Shown here: positions 6,836 to 6,908 of the stretch, piece after piece
Position numbering within the stretch: position 1 is the first letter of the stretch
Layout: the number at the start of each line of letters is the position of its first letter
From: Bacilli bacterium
Lineage (GTDB): Bacteria; Bacillota_I; Bacilli_A; RF39; UBA660
Length of the DNA stretch: 6,908 bases
NCBI GenBank assembly: GCA_900758895.1
Contig: CAAETG010000084.1
Location: 1-6,908, forward strand
Direction of reading: 5' to 3'
Program-made: the position numbers and the translations under genes
Notes under the pieces: model-generated
Told to the model about the DNA's origin: nothing
The model's database searches: none
The model's input: the letters and a program-made list of their open reading frames with translations, nothing else

Positions 6836-6840
6836 TGCAA
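6812..6840 (-). promoter_or_regulatory. Promoter of the sigma-like gene
   Basis: On the - strand TTGCAT (6840-6835) and TATATT (6817-6812) are separated by 17 bases, matching a housekeeping-sigma promoter. Transcription would start near 6805, leaving a leader of about 90 bases with no riboswitch or attenuator that I recognise. Confidence 0.55.
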
Positions 6841-6857
6841 GATTTATGTAACATAGG

Positions 6858-6906
6858 TATAATAAAGTTTAAAAATAAAATTTATATATTGTTAAACCAT
6901 CAGGAG
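6858..6906 (+). promoter_or_regulatory. Candidate -10 box and ribosome binding site of a divergent gene beyond the window
   Basis: A perfect TATAAT (6858-6863) lacks a good -35 partner 17 bases upstream. About 40 bases downstream AGGAG (6902-6906) sits at the very end of the window, placed for a start codon a few bases past 6908. Together they suggest a + strand gene divergent from the sigma-like gene. No coding sequence is visible to confirm it. Confidence 0.35.
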
Positions 6907-6908
6907 AA

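Noticed and set aside
1..6908. CRISPR array, tRNA, rRNA, transposase or integrase
   Set aside because: I found no regularly spaced direct repeats, no cloverleaf-like or ribosomal sequence, and no recombinase motifs in any frame.

Overview
The window is strongly AT-rich, with clear AGGAGG-type ribosome binding sites and codon use typical of low-GC Bacillota. I read it as chromosomal or integrated-element DNA from a clostridial-type bacterium (Clostridia, possibly Lachnospiraceae). The taxon is an inference from composition only. I see no tRNA, rRNA, insertion sequence, integrase or CRISPR array.

Layout. A strong hairpin terminator at the left edge (3-35) closes an unseen upstream gene. Three genes then run on the + strand. 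The first is a 299-residue cytosolic protein resembling the uncharacterised DUF6414 family (82-981). The second is a 255-residue HNH-family endonuclease (1082-1849). The third is a 1314- to 1316-residue multidomain protein (1858/1864-5808) that begins with a PD-(D/E)XK nuclease domain of the Cap4/DUF4297 type, continues with a STAND (NLR-like) P-loop ATPase, and ends in a very long helical region with Cys/His clusters. A 165-base convergent intergenic region follows, built around a 12-bp hairpin inside a wider inverted repeat. On the - strand, 6717-5974 encodes a sigma-70-like protein with recognisable regions 2 and 3 but no recognisable promoter -35-binding region 4. It has its own promoter and a near-perfect inverted repeat around the -10 box. 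The last 50 bases look like the promoter and ribosome binding site of a divergent gene that starts just outside the window.

How the genes may work together. The large protein has the architecture of antiviral STAND (Avs)/bacterial NLR-like defence proteins: a C-terminal sensor detects an invader, the ATPase oligomerises, and the N-terminal nuclease cuts DNA. The HNH gene lies directly upstream, with the ribosome binding site of the STAND gene overlapping the HNH stop codon, so those two are very probably co-transcribed. The DUF6414-like gene lies 100 bases further upstream with no clear promoter between. The simplest reading is a three-gene defence cassette bounded by terminators. Whether the DUF6414-like and HNH proteins are functional partners or passengers cannot be decided from this sequence. 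The sigma-like gene is convergent and separately controlled, and is probably an independent unit.
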